Notes under the pieces: generated by a model | What the model was told of the DNA's origin: nothing | What the model saw: the letters and a program-made list of their open reading frames with translations, nothing else | Databases searched by the model: none | From: Castor canadensis | Taxonomy: Eukaryota; Chordata; Mammalia; Rodentia; Castoridae | DNA length: 64,000 nt | Direction: 5' to 3' | NCBI RefSeq assembly: GCF_047511655.1 | Contig: NC_133394.1 | Span: 108,644,343 to 108,708,342 of the forward strand | Program-made: the position numbers and the translations under genes | In this document: piece by piece, positions 46,758-59,760 of the stretch | How positions within the stretch are numbered: the stretch's first letter is position 1 | How the letters are laid out: every line of letters starts with the position of its first letter

Positions 46758-48462
46758 ATAAATGCATTAACCTCATCCATAATCATAATATTTACCATCC
46801 TTATATTCCCCATCCTAATATCCCTGACAGACTTTTACAAAAACAAAAACTATCCTGAATACACCAAAATCTCAGTCAAACTAGCATTCATCACTAGCAT
46901 AATCCCCATAATCATATTTCTCCATCTAGGTCTAGGTAACGAAACCATCGTATCCAATTGACACTGGCTCATCGGCCATACCACAAAACTCTCACTCAGC
47001 CTCAAACTAGACTATTTTTCATTACTATTCATGCCAGTAGCCCTATTTGTAACATGATCAATCATAGAGTTCTCCCTATGATACATACACTCTGACCCCA
47101 ACATCAACCAATTCCTTAAATACCTGCTATTTTTCCTCATCACCATACTAATCCTAGTCACAGCAAATAACCTATTCCAACTCTTCATTGGGTGGGAAGG
47201 AGTGGGCATAATATCATTTCTCCTCATCAGATGATGATACAGATGCACCGAGGCCAACACCTCCGCACTACAAGCAATCCTATACAACCGAATGGGAGAC
47301 ATCGGATTCATGCTACTGGAAAATCAGCCCAATTCAGACTCCACCCATGACTACCCTCAGCCATAGAAAGTCCTACACCAGTATCAGCCCTACTTCACTC
47401 AAGCACAATGGTCGTAGCAGGAATCTTCCTCCTAATCCAATTTCACCCCCTCCTAGAATTCAATCAACTAATTATATTAACCATACTATGCCTAGGAGCT
47501 ATCACAACCCTCTTCATAGCAATCCGTGCTCTAACGCAGAACAACATCAAAAAAATCATCACATTCTCAACTTCCAGTCAACTAGGTCTAATGATAGTTA
47601 CCCTCAGAATTAACCAACCTTACCTATCATTCCTCCACATCTGCAATCATGCATTCTCCAAAGCAATACTATTCATATGCTCAGGATCCATCATCTATAG
47701 CCTCAACGACAAGCAAGACATCTGCAAAATAGGTGGATTAGCCAAAGCCATACCATTCACAACTTCCTCTCTAACAGTAGGAAGTCTAGCACTCACAGGC
47801 ATACCCTTCCTAACAAGATTTTACTCCAAAGACCTTATCATTGAATCTGCCAACATGTCATACACCAACGCCTGAGCCCTACTAATTACACTCATTGCAA
47901 CTTCCCTTACAGCTGTATATAGAACACGAATCTTCTTTGCCCTCCTAGGGCACCCCGATTCTACCCACTCATCAACATCAATGAAAACAATGCACAACTT
48001 ATAAACTCTATTAAACGATTACTTGTAGGAAGCATTTTCACCAGGTTTATTATCTCAAATAACATCACCCCCATAAATAACCTCACATTCACTATACCAT
48101 TATACCTAAAACTAATAGCCTTAGGAGTCACTATCCTAGGTTTCACTATCACAATAGAACTCAACAACATAACCTACAACCTAAAACTAAACCTAAACTC
48201 CAACACCAAATCATTTTCTACAATACTTGGATTCTTCCCAACTATTATACACCGCACTTCACCTAAAAACACACTAATACTCAGGCAAAAAGCAGCATCA
48301 ACCCTCTTAGACATAATCTGAATAGAAAAAACCACACCCAAATTAATAGCCAACATACAAATCAAAGCCTCTATCACCATATCCAACCAAAAAGGAGTAA
48401 TCAAGCTATACTTCCTATCATTCCTACTATCAATAATCTTAGCACTAACAATTATTATCTAA
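46758..48462 (+). pseudogene. ND5: NUMT copy of ND5 with an internal deletion and frameshift
   Basis: NADH dehydrogenase subunit 5, the largest proton-pumping subunit of complex I. From ATA at 46,758 it reads MNALTSSMMMFTILMFP and is good through [18 protein letters not shown] codons (stops in the mitochondrial code) occur at about 47,229 and 47,241. At about 47,311-47,318 roughly 105-120 bases are missing with a frame change. A second break, in the C-run near 47,951-47,956, shifts the frame again. The stop TAA is at 48,460-48,462; the span is 1,705 bases against about 1,815 usual. Confidence 0.92.
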
Positions 48463-48969
48463 CTACCATGAGTAATCTCAAGAACAATAAAAATACTTAC
48501 AAAGACCAACCAGCCAACACCATTAATCAACTTCCATAACTATAAACAGCCACAACACCCATAACATCTTTATTAACATACTCCACCCCCTCACCACTAT
48601 AAATAACCCAATCACTTGTATTATAAACACCCCCCAACACATCCACCTCATCATTCTTCACCAATAAGACCAAAAAAATCAACTCAACAAACAAACCAAA
48701 CACCAAAGCACCTCAAATAACCACATTAGAACCTCACGTCTCAGGACAATCTTCAATAGCCATCGCCATGGTATAACCAAATACCACTATCATCCCACCT
48801 AAATAAACTAAAAACACCATTAAACCCAAAAAAGAACCACCCACAACCCACAACCAACCCCACCACTGACAACCAACCCAAAACCACCATAAATAGGAGA
48901 AGACTTAGAAGAAAATCCTACAAAGCCCAACATAAACATAACACTCAATAAATACATAGAATAAGTCAT
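48459..48969 (-). pseudogene. ND6: NUMT copy of ND6
   Basis: NADH dehydrogenase subunit 6, the one protein gene on the light strand. On the minus strand it starts [16 protein letters not shown] (ATG at 48,969-48,967) and ends at a TAG overlapping the ND5 stop. The span of 511 bases is not a multiple of three and is shorter than the usual about 525, so it holds at least one frame-shifting indel, probably in the C-rich tract 48,825-48,895. The strand is C-rich and A-rich on top, as in mtDNA. Confidence 0.88.
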
Positions 48970-48970
48970 A

Positions 48971-49039
48971 ATTTCCACATGGACTCAAACCAAGACTAAT
49001 GACATGAAAAATCATCATTGTAATTCAACTACAGAAACT
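48971..49039 (-). pseudogene. NUMT copy of mt tRNA-Glu
   Basis: Minus strand begins agtttctgtagttgaatt, with anticodon TTC in gatttttcatgtc and a ggtttgagtcc T-arm. Between ND6 and CYTB as normal. Confidence 0.9.
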
Positions 49040-49041
49040 TA

Positions 49042-49331
49042 ATGACAAACATCCGAAAAACACACCCGTTAATAAAAATCATTAACCACTCATTCATTGA
49101 CCTCCCAACGCCATCCAAAATCTCAGCATGATGAAACTTCGGTTCCCTACTAGGAATTTGCTTAATCCTACAAATCGCAACAGGATTATTTCTAGCAATA
49201 CACTACACATCAGACACCACAACAGCATTCTCTTCAGTCACACATATCTGCCGAGACGTAAACTACGGTTGAATTATCCGATATCTCCACGCCAACGGAG
49301 CTTCCATATTCTTTATTTGCCTATTCATACA
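49042..49331 (+). pseudogene. CYTB: NUMT copy of CYTB, first 96 codons
   Basis: Cytochrome b, the haem-bearing core of complex III. It opens [18 protein letters not shown] at 49,042 and is uninterrupted in the mitochondrial code through [20 protein letters not shown] and [20 protein letters not shown] to ICLFM at 49,331, where the NUMT ends. The first axial histidine region (HANGAS) is included. Similarity stops sharply at the nuclear junction. Confidence 0.95.
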
Positions 49332-51958
49332 GAGAACACTCAGATTTCTTTTCATCCTCAGTAGCCCTGCGTGTAATTGTAGCCAGAGTGTTTCTTACCT
49401 CATCTCTTGCTACTTCTTGCTTCAAATGAGTCCATTCATTCTTGCCTCCTCCCAACATTTTGATGCATGAATGTTCTTCCTCCCATCTTTGCATTCTTTA
49501 TTCCCCAATACCTACAGGACTTACTCTCCTACTACCTTAAATACTTTAAATCAAAGATCATTTTCTCTATGCGACTTTCTGTAGTCATCCTGGCAAAAAT
49601 TTCAGCCTTTTTTATAAAGATATTATGTACCCATACCAAATCTCATGTTTTTCTTCTTCCCACTGTCTATGTTCAACATGTTTAAATTATCCATTCATTT
49701 TATATAGTTAATCTTTCATTCCAAAGAATTGATGTAGGTAGTTTGTCTTTTTAAATTTTTCTCTATCCAGGCTGCTGATTCTTTAGCACGTAAAAGGGAG
49801 GTTAGTGCATGATTGGAGTCAAATAAATGTTTTTTATATGAATTAATGTATTTCACCCTGTGGCCCAATGTGACATTTTCAATTCTTCAAAATTAAGGGC
49901 ATCTTTACAGTCATAACAAATGTCTTCCATTTTAATTGTTTATGGTGAGCACTTGGTTTTTACTGTTTTCTTATTGTCATAGGAAAAAGAGAATGTAGTT
50001 TTCTTTTCTACTACAATGAATGCTAAAAGTAGTATACAACGCTACTTGCAAGGGACAGGCCTGAAGTTTGAAGTGATCACTTTAATTTATTTAATTTAGA
50101 TTAAATTGGTAGCAATTGTGGCCAAAAAGCTGATCTGAGTACTCCAATCATCATTAATCAACTATAAAATTAACACTTTTTATCAGTGCTTGTTTGGCAC
50201 TTCTATTTGCCTCAATTGGTTTTGAATATTGAAGGAAAGATGAATGCTTAATGTTGACCCCTAAAATGTAAGATGCAATGGAAATAGATGTGGACTGGAA
50301 TTTAACTTTTAGCACTTTGGCAAATTTCAGCCTTGTATTTTTACCTCAAAGTTTTACAATAATTTATATTGAGATCAGATTTTTGCTGCTATAGATAAAA
50401 TCTGTGGGCCTAGAAAGAACAGTTCTGTTAAACCCCTTTGGCTTACAGTGAACTTATCCATACATATTAGGCTTTTAAATGAACCATTTTGGTGAAGCAA
50501 AGATTATCTGATGTAGGAAGAAAAATGTTTTATTACCAGTTAAAATTCATTTCAAAATATGAAGGGATTATATGTACAGGGTTTCTAAGAAGTAATGGAT
50601 TAGAAAAGTTTTTGTTTTTTTAATTTAAAATTTTTGGCTTTTTTATATCTATTTTGCTCATGTAGAAGGAGCTCCAGCATTTTAACCTGCAAAAAACAGG
50701 TAAATTCCATGTTGCCTACAGAGCATCCATCTGCATGTTCTATGCCAGGCAAAGTAAGTGCTGTAGAAAATTACCTTATATTCTTTCTTATATATGATAA
50801 CCTACCTGATATTTAGAATAGAAATAGGGAAAAATTAATTCCTCCATAGTTATTAATTCCTCCGTAGTTATTAATTCCTCCAAGACTATAAATAATGTTA
50901 TCCTTTCTGATACTCTCTAAGAAGTAAGTCATTAGTCAGTCTAGTCAGCCGTGACATGATCTCCAGCGATTAGCAAAACAATCTCTGCAATATTGATGCA
51001 GCATTACGGCTATGGAACAACAGGTTACCTGAGTGTTCATCTCCATTTCTGCAAATTTTTTAAAAAATTCTGATAAAAAGCTTCACAAAATTAGTAAATA
51101 TATCATTATGTTTTCTAACAAGAAGAAATTTGGTTTAAAGTCACTATCAGGTGGTTCTCTTGAACAGCGGATGAATCAAAACACATGAGTAATATGTAGT
51201 TGTGGCAGAAAAGGTGATGTAGGAAAATCCAAGATAGACAAATAAAATGCCCTTGATTGACTACATCATCTTCCTACTGTGTTTGTATTCTGTACTATGG
51301 TTATTACAGTTAATACATTTTTATTGGTTAGGTATAAAAAAATGGAAGTTATTTTCTTTAAAGGGAGCCCATTAATATTTATTAGGGAAAGATATGCAGC
51401 AAATCCTTACATGGAGATATTTGAAGTCATCATCCAATGTAAGTGTCCAAGAAGCATGTTTCATGCAAGACTTCAAGGTATAGGCTGTATTACTTATGAT
51501 TACTTTTCAGTTCATACAGCTTTTCTAACCATAACCCTTTTCTTTAATGTACAATTACTAAGTGATCATTGTTTGTAAAAGAGTACTATCTACACAGTCA
51601 TCTCATGTCCTCAACTGAAGGCAGAGAAAACTTACATTTTAAGGTAAGTTATGCATTTTCAATTTTCCTTCTCATTTTACTTTCTGGGCAATTTGATGTC
51701 ACATTTTTGTCATCATTCATGTAGAACTTTCAACTCTTACTTCTTGCTTCTATACAGTATAACATTTTCTCATGTATTCTAGTTCCATGGAGAGCTGTTA
51801 TATATTTTTTCTCATTTTTAAAATATATTTCACATGATATCTTATATATATATATTCTGCATTAGCATTTCTGAATAAGTGAACTTTTGAATTGTGATTG
51901 ACAATTCTTTATGTAGGCATGTCCCTTTCATTGTAAAACATAACATAAAAATAAAAAT
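49332..51958. other. Right flank of the NUMT; mostly unique-looking sequence
   Basis: No gene. The stretch 50,070-50,520 is complex, not low-complexity, and matches no repeat I know (see findings). An 18-bp tandem repeat lies at 50,835-50,881. Around 51,279-51,578 a 99-codon frame exists with no recognisable homology and no support as a gene. Confidence 0.5.
50835..50881. repeat. 18-bp tandem repeat, about 2.6 copies
   Basis: TTAATTCCTCCATAGTTA, then TTAATTCCTCCGTAGTTA, then the first 11 bases of a third unit. One A/G difference between the two full units. Confidence 0.9.
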
Positions 51959-52325
51959 GTGGTAGGTAGAAGTCTAACATGGCCTCTCAGGATTCTTATC
52001 ACCACCTGTCAATGCATGTTATATGTGACCACCTCTTCTTCAGTGTTATTGGACCTGTGAATTTAAAGGACTATTTGCTCCCTTAATTGGGTTACATCAC
52101 TTGACCCAATTAATGGACAGTTATCTTCATAATTAAACTATGAGTATAAAAAACGTCATAGCAGAGCAAGAAGGAAAAATCTTATTGGCTTTGGAAATAG
52201 AAGTGACAATATTATAGACAACTTATGAAGGTGGGCATGTGTCAGGGAAGTCCAAGACCAAAACTGGCAAGAAATGTGGATTTCAATACTAAATTATAAA
52301 ACAAAATTCTACCAACATCCAGTGT
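51959..52325 (+). repeat. Ancient interspersed repeat, class unassigned
   Basis: ggtaggtagaagtctaacatgg followed by ctctcaggattcttatcacc, then tgacccaattaatggacag and ending aattctaccaacatccagtg follow the order of a widespread old mammalian element that I recall but cannot name with certainty. Confidence 0.45.
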
Positions 52326-54180
52326 GCTGTAAAGAAAACTAAAAATTTGGATGAAGTAAGAACTTTTAGCTAAGATTCTGATTTCAAATTGGTGAAGCTC
52401 TACTTTGTACATAACTGACTATCCCCAAATCCTTGATGCAAAGACACTGTGAGATAACATATGGTTGCTGTTTATGCTATTGAGTGTTTATTTGTTTTTT
52501 ACCAAAATTATAGAGGGTATTAATACAAGGATATTTAAGAGACTGTCCATGTGTAATTTCTTACACAAAGTACATTAGATATGGTAAAAAGATGTAATTT
52601 TATGAAGAATTTCAGCTTATCAAAGTTACCTATTCATCACATTTGATAATTTCCTTTGTCTTTGCAACCGAGGTTTGCCACAGTGGCTTCACAAAATCTA
52701 TTTGCAGTGAACATATTACCATTCTCAGAAGAGTAGACTGACCAATAATTTATGAGGTGGAAATGTGTGAAACTATTATAATAGGATTCATTAAAAGGGT
52801 AGGAGTAGTTTTATAAAATATCAGTTTAGGTGAGCCCAAATAACAGCTAAATATAATAAATGGACAGTTGTAGAGAATGAAATAAAATGAAAGGACAGGA
52901 AGCAGAAACAAAGTTAAAGGTTCCTTGAGGATACAAAAGATGTGTTGTAGAAAAGAGGCTAGAAAATGTGAATGAAGAACAGAGTAGGAAGAAGAAAAAA
53001 TATGGATGAACTACAAGTGCTAGAAAATGGAGGAATTTTGTCATGAATAGAGCAATCTATTGCTGTTGAAGCATCAGATCTGCTCTCCAATTATCAAAGC
53101 CTACATAATGTCCAGAATATAACAAATGCAGGTTTTCAAAAATTCTAAAAAAAAAAAATTCTACTTTGGAGCTACAAAACCATTTCCTTGAGTAGCCTTT
53201 CAATAAATACCCTATAACTAATGTCTTTTGAAATGTGCTCCTTATAATGTGATAGAATGTGATTAAAATTTTAAAAAAAGAAAAGAAACTACATATAAAG
53301 AGCAAACAAATAGCACATGTGGAAACACAGGTTACAATTCAATACCTGAAAAAAATCCAATTTTTGCTCTAAAAGCAAATACATCTAAGTATACAAGTTT
53401 TAAAGTATTAATTAGTGAACATGTAAAATAGCATAGTAAGTTTTATTAGGTGTGTGATTAGATTAACACATGTATAATACCTTAAATTATCATTCACTAG
53501 AATAATAGTTCCATATTGCTTGTCTAGTTTTGCAATTCTAGTTATCAAAATCAGGGACTAATAATGCTAGTCAAGCAGTTTACAACTGAGCTACACTTGA
53601 ATTCATTTTGACCTAGCAATAGAACATCCATAAGTAGACACAATAAGCTGCACTTTAGAAGTCCTCCTAGCCAGTTTAGGAAGCACGAGTGAATAATGTG
53701 TTGTGTATAATCATATAGGAAGTAGTGGGAATTTCATTCAATAAACCTGACCAAAAATATTGCAAGCCAATTATAATAATATACTGGGAATATTGTCAGT
53801 AAGTAGCAATTGCAGACCTCAAAATTCTTATTATATGTTAAAGCAATAAGAATCCTGGGAAAACTATCAGAATTAACTTTTTGAGAACTATTGTGATTAA
53901 CTTAAGACTTGCAGCAATCTAAGGTTCATTCACTAAAGGAAATTAGGTCAATCTTACTACAAGGCACATAAAAAATTAAAAAATTATTTTGTGCACATAG
54001 AAAATAATGCAATAGAAACTCTGAAGAAGACCAGACATTGGCTTTGCTAGGTGAATATTTAAAAAATTTAAACATTAAATTTAAATTTAAATTTAAACTA
54101 TGTTTAAAGAAAAGTATGAAAATATGTCTACTGAAATGAAGGAAAATAAGACAATGGTATGTCTATAAGCACAAAATATC
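52326..54180. other. AT-rich sequence; one possible ID-like SINE scrap
   Basis: At 53,545-53,605 the stretch tgctagtcaagcagtttac then aactgagctacacttg resembles the A-box half of a minus-strand ID element. Otherwise nothing. Confidence 0.45.
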
Positions 54181-56760
54181 ATAAGATAGACTTTATTAAA
54201 AGAAAAAAATGCAAAATCTAAAACTACAATAAGTGAAATTTTAAAAAAATGAGTTCACTAGGAAGCTCAACAGCACATCTGTGCAATTAGAGAAAAAAAA
54301 CAAGCAAAAGTTGAAGAGAGGAATCAAGAGTGAGGAAAAAGAAAAACAAGATGGAATGAAGAAAAGTGTATATAACCTCAGAAACCTGTGGGAAACTACT
54401 ACTTGTTCATAATTGGAATTTCAGAAGGAAAGGAGGAAGTAAAGTGTTCAGAAAATATTTTTGCAAAACAAAAGAAAATTACCAAATTTTGGTTGAAAGG
54501 TATAATTCTATATTATGTTAATCAGTTCCTTGTTGCTATAACAGAATATCCAAGAAAAACAATTTAAAAAGAGGAATGATTTATTTTGACTCATGGTTTT
54601 ATATGTTTCAGTCCATGCTGGGCAGGCCCTTTTGTTTCTGATCTGTGGTGAGCAAGAGCATCATGGTAGATGGGCACAGTGGAAGAGAGCTGCTTACCTT
54701 CTGGTAGCCAGGAAGAAGAAACAGGAACAGTGAGACACTCAGGACAAAGCATAGCTTCTAAGGACATACTCCCAGTGTCTTGCTTCTTCCAACAGCATGT
54801 TCCTTTTACATTCAACTACATCCCAAAATAGACCACAGTTAGGGAAAAAGGCTTTAGTGAATAAACCCTATGGGTCACATTTCATATTTAAATTATAACA
54901 AACAGCTCTAAAAAGCTCAGTGTAGTAAGAACTGAGTAAATGCAAAGAGATCTTCATTGAGAAATATGTTCATGTCAAAATGTTCAAAGACTGGGTATAG
55001 GGATTATCTTGGCAGGTTGAGGAGCAATAAGGCACATCATTAAGACTTATCATTGATTTATCCTCAAAAACTATGGAAGCAAGAGGCAGTAGAATTATAT
55101 TTTGAACTGCAGAGATTCATAAAAAAGGATGTCAACCAACAAGTCTATATCCTCATAAGCCTTTTTTTAAATGAAGAAAAAATTAACAAATGTCTAGATA
55201 AAGTTGATTAGTTGTCATTTAAACTTCTATATAATTAATGAAGTTAATCATTCAAGTTGAAACAGAAAGAATACCCTAAACATCTCAAATCTACTTCAAG
55301 AAATATAGACACCAGTAAATGGAATTATATATGTAAATAAAAAAGATACAAAAAGCATTTTTTGTGATGTAACTTTTTATTCACATCTCATTTGAAAGAT
55401 ATTGGCATAAAATAATTAGAAATATGTGTTCATGATGAAATCTTATACAATGATGTCATATATATGAACATAAAATTATAAAGTGGAGATGTGGCAAAGG
55501 AGCTGTGTGGGAATTAAACTTTAGTATAATATTGACATTTAGTTGCTATTATTCTTAATAAGGTTGTAATAATGAATAAGAAGCGATCATTAAGAAGAAA
55601 ATTCAGAGAATTATAGTAGAAGAAATTACAATGGTGTTAAAATGAAATGTTTGAAATGATCTATTTAGATCAAAAGACAGCAAAAACACATAGAACATAT
55701 AGAAGCAAATAAAACTAAAGAAATAAATTCTACCCTTGTCCTGTGAAAAGATTACACAATGCAATTAGAAGGCAGAGGTTGGAATACTGTTCAATAAGAA
55801 CAGAAATCACATTCCTTGGAACCTTTCAGAATATAACATATGTTAGGACATAAAAAAAAAACTCAGTAAGATATAAGTACATAAATCACAGCAAGTGTGT
55901 TCTTTAATCACAGTGATATGAAAATGGAAATTAATAACAAGAAAAAATGTAGGGTTTGGAATCAATGTGGAAACTAACATGCTTATAATGTTATATTGGT
56001 CAAAGGAGATATCAGAAGGAATAGTAGAAAATAGTTGGAGGAAAAACTAAAGAACCATATAAAAATTTGTGAGATACAACTAAACCACCACTTAGAAAAA
56101 TTTATAGTTGTAAACATGTATACTTGAAAGCGAATGCTTTTTAGGGAATGACCTACATATATTTTTTAAAATCTACTATAATTAAAAGTACAAGATAAAT
56201 TCAACAAAGTAGAAGGAAGGAAATCCTAAAAATTGGAGTAAATGACATGAATTAGGGAATATAAATATCAATGAAAAGAGGAACAAAAATCAAGTATCAT
56301 AAAAGATAAAAATATTACCCAAATTGGCAAACCAAGAAATAAAGAGAAAACACACAACTCCTTAAACTCAAGATTAAAAAGGAGAACATTACAAGAATAA
56401 AAAACATTACTGACCATACACTAATTTGAAGAAGAAGAAGGAATACGGTAAATAATTTTATAGAAATAAATTAAATTACTTAGGTTTAGAAGACAAAATC
56501 CTCTGAAAACAAAACTTACTCAAAAGACATAGAAAATATGAAAAAAAAAAAACATAGAAAATGCCACACATTAGGAAACCAAATACAGCAACATGTTAAA
56601 GGATTATTCAAAATGCCTAAAGAATTTATCCCAAGAATCAACTCAACAGACAAAAAAACCAATGTAATGAAAGGCTACTTGACTTACAATGGGACTTATA
56701 CTGATAATAATATAAATAAGTGCTTCCAATGGCCTTATTGTTTAAATAATTACCTTCTGC
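54181..56760 (+). mobile_element. Ancient L1 (ORF1 through reverse transcriptase), interrupted
   Basis: Ordered similarity to old mammalian L1, by eye: ORF1 mid region (54,290-54,505: aacctgtgggaaactacta, atttcagaaggaaaggagg), ORF1 C-terminal region (about 54,905-55,190: catcctcataag-type text with aatgaagaaaaaattaac), the inter-ORF region (55,440-55,740), ORF2 endonuclease end (aacatatgttaggacataaa at 55,837), and reverse transcriptase (56,090-56,660: aaatttatagttgtaaac; tacagcaacatgttaaagg; agaatttatcccaag). Highly diverged with no long frames. It is split by the LTR at 54,520-54,900. Confidence 0.7.
54520..54900 (+). repeat. MaLR-like LTR nested in the ancient L1
   Basis: cagttccttgttgctataac at the start, then gatttattttgactcatgg, gtttcagtccatgctgg, and ggtagccaggaagaagaaac, then actcccagtgtcttgcttc, are phrases in the order of a MaLR-type solo LTR (from memory). 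It separates two pieces of L1 ORF1 that are contiguous in intact elements. Confidence 0.55.
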
Positions 56761-58535
56761 TATTATCTACTTAATGTATATCCTGAAGGAGAATAAGCAT
56801 TAAGTTTCTTAAATTATGGACTAATGGTAAATTTTAAATAGTATCAATAACATCATGGTTAATATTTAAAAGTTAAAAATAAAAAACATCCTGATAAGAG
56901 TGTTTCCATTTGCAAAAACGTGGGAGTATTTGTAATTCCACAGACAGACTGAAGAAAATGAGTAATATGATACTGTTTTTCATACAACACTTTATAGGAT
57001 TTTCAATTTTATTTTTCATAGGAATGGCATTAATAGGGGAATTCAAATATGTTTTACAACTTCAAGTGTTCTTTAGACTTTGTCATCAAAGTATCACTAA
57101 CACTGAATTTCCATGTAAATTTCTGTTCTCCATCATACACAATCTGAATCAAGAAAATAACTGCTTTTCTGGTTTGGTGAAAAGAATTTCATGCAAACAG
57201 GACATGTTATGTTGATAGTGAGACACAGAAAGCTGCTAGAGATGATTGCTCTAAAAGCACCTCTAAGAAGAAGATGCATTTTCAAGGGTCTGTTCCCCAT
57301 TGCTAAGATACACGCATTCTAGTAAAGAGATTTTTAATTACTTCCTTACTGCATGCCTCTCCCATTGGCACAGCCACCTCCTTGCTGCTCACACCTAAGT
57401 AATGATCACTTCTGAGGCATTTTTACCCTGGGCCTGACTGGCTGGTTGTCTCTTACTCTATGGCAAGATTATTGATTGCAGATGCTTATTAAGCTAGTAT
57501 GAGATGATAAGCCATGAGAGCTGCTGATAATTCCTGAGGCAAAGCTTGTAATTATACAAGGATCAGGAGGATTATTACATATGTGGCCATGGTAAATATG
57601 ACTGATTGCTACTGCAGTGCTGTGATGACTGTTTGAATGTAAATATATTATTATCGATTTTTTTGTTTTTATTGCATTTTAAATTGACAGATTTTTTTTA
57701 AATGCAAATAATCCATTCTACCCAGTTGCCAGGACCTGCTTCTATAAAACTTGATGATTTATGGACATAAGATGAAGTTAACTTCTCAACAGCTGAGTAC
57801 ATGGCAGACATCTAGTATCTTCTTCCTCCAACTGTTTTCCTTTTGTCATTTTCTGAATGAAATATATTATACATCAGAATCTCAGAGCACTTTGCTTTTT
57901 GATCTATTGGCACTGTTGTGGTCTTAATGAAGATGTTAATTACATTCCCTAAATAACATTAAAGTTTTTTCCATAATGATCTCAGACACTCCATATCTTG
58001 TTGTCTTTTCATTTTGTAAGAAAAATCTGTCAAGAAGACATTTTCAAAATGAAAAATATAAAATCTCAAGAAGAAGGTAATGATGCCAACAGTCTGAAAT
58101 TTAAACTGAGCAAAGTGAACATACATAAACTTTATTATTTTAAATGGTCAATATTGTGCTTCACAGCACAATATTGTAGTCAAAGATACTGAATGGGGGG
58201 AGATAAATATATGTCTTATTCTGTGCTCATTTGTAATATAATTTTACTTAATTCAAAATATGCACTAGAGAGTGATGCATATTCATAATCATGAAGTTTT
58301 GTAGTTTTAAAACAAATATCAAAACTTCTAACAGTTCCTTGGAGCAGATGAAGAAATAGATACCAGGAAATATAAGAATTTGACTAAGGATACCTTCCAC
58401 ATTAAAGTCAAAATTGAAATAGCAATAATTACAATTATTATTCTTACTATAGCCAATGTTTATTGACTAAATACCACTCAAAATCTGTGTATCATTCCAC
58501 CAATAAAATGACTTTATAAGGTAAATGTTTTTTAA
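56761..58535. other. No gene; part is complex unique-looking sequence
   Basis: 56,910-57,215 carries a 101-codon frame with no recognised homology. 57,240-57,660 is complex and not a known repeat (see findings). The rest is AT-rich. Confidence 0.5.
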
Positions 58536-58850
58536 ACATTTTTATTTTTATATGATAGTTATATATATGTACATGTATCATACCCTGGTTTGGTTCATCC
58601 CCTCCATTATTCTTCCTCCTTAAAATAACTCCATTCCCCTTCTTAAAATAACTGACAGATTTCAATATTCCATATTCTTCCATGTTTAGAAAGTACCACA
58701 ACCATAGTCATCTGTCTTTACCCTCTTCATTTAACCTTCTTCTCTCAATAGTTTCCTCCCCTTAACATGACCTGTTTTACATTCCTGTCCTTCATTGTTT
58801 GTCTGTTTGCTGTTCAGTGGGATTTTGGCTTGAAATTTAATGTGTTTTTA
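58536..58850 (-). mobile_element. Old L1 3' UTR fragment
   Basis: Reverse complement of the 3' UTR at 26,770-27,110; shared landmarks are atgacctgttttacattcctgtc, and tgttcagtgggattttgg, seen there as the opposite strand. Confidence 0.75.
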
Positions 58851-59760
58851 AAAAATCTTTGTATATAGAAAGAAGCTAAGGCCAAATCAGTCTTTTGCCT
58901 AATGACAGATTACTCATAAAAGGCAAATCCAATTGATATCTGTCTACAAATTTCAATCCGTTTTTCTAAGGCTCAAATATTGCATTTTTAAAATAATGAC
59001 TTTCTTCATTCATTCAGAAATATGAGTGCTACTAGTTGATAACTCAATTCTGAGCTCAGTGGATCAAGTGGTGAAACAGACGTGTATGGTGTCTTCCTCC
59101 TGTTTGTGTGTATGTGTGAGTTGCAATCAAGAAATAATGCAAAGAAACCCCATATACGCTAATAGAATATGAAATATTACAATGTGTAGTAAGCATTAAA
59201 AATATGGTAATTATAAATTTTATATATAAAAGTGAGAAAAACCCATTTGGTGAGTGTATTTGAAAACTCAGTAACCCTGAGTTCAGTAGATATTAAATTT
59301 GAAGTCTTACAGGACATCCAAGTCAAGACATAAATCTGACAGTTAGATCTATACGTTTGTAACTATCTACACTTTTATAACATATCTATACATTTATAGC
59401 ATATCAGTGTCTGATATGGCTGCCTCAACCATGTGTGGTCTTTTAAATTTAATTTTAATTAAATAAAATTTAAAAATTCAGTTCCTCATTTCCCCTAGCT
59501 TCTTTTCAACTGCTGAGTAGGCCGACATGGGACCATTGATCAGCATGCTGAAAACACAGACACAGAATTGCCTGACATCTCATAAGTTTCAATATATTAA
59601 ATTTTAAAAATATGATGAAACATAGCATAGAGGAAATGGATATTTTTAATTAAGAATGCCCATTCCAATCTGAATTTTCTGTACTCTCTTTTATAAAGAC
59701 AAAAATGTCTTTTGGTTCTGAAGTGCAAGACATGTATACCATATATATATTATGTCCTTT
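58851..59760. other. AT-rich sequence, nothing recognised
   Basis: No gene or repeat assigned. Confidence 0.5.

Noticed and set aside
50835-50881. CRISPR-like short repeats
   Set aside because: Direct 18-bp tandem units without spacers in a mammalian context; a simple minisatellite.
51279-51578. 99-codon frame as a novel small gene
   Set aside because: No start context, homology, splice structure or composition bias was seen; expected by chance in 64 kb.
56910-57215. 101-codon frame as a novel small gene
   Set aside because: As above; the hydrophobic middle part arises from T-rich sequence.
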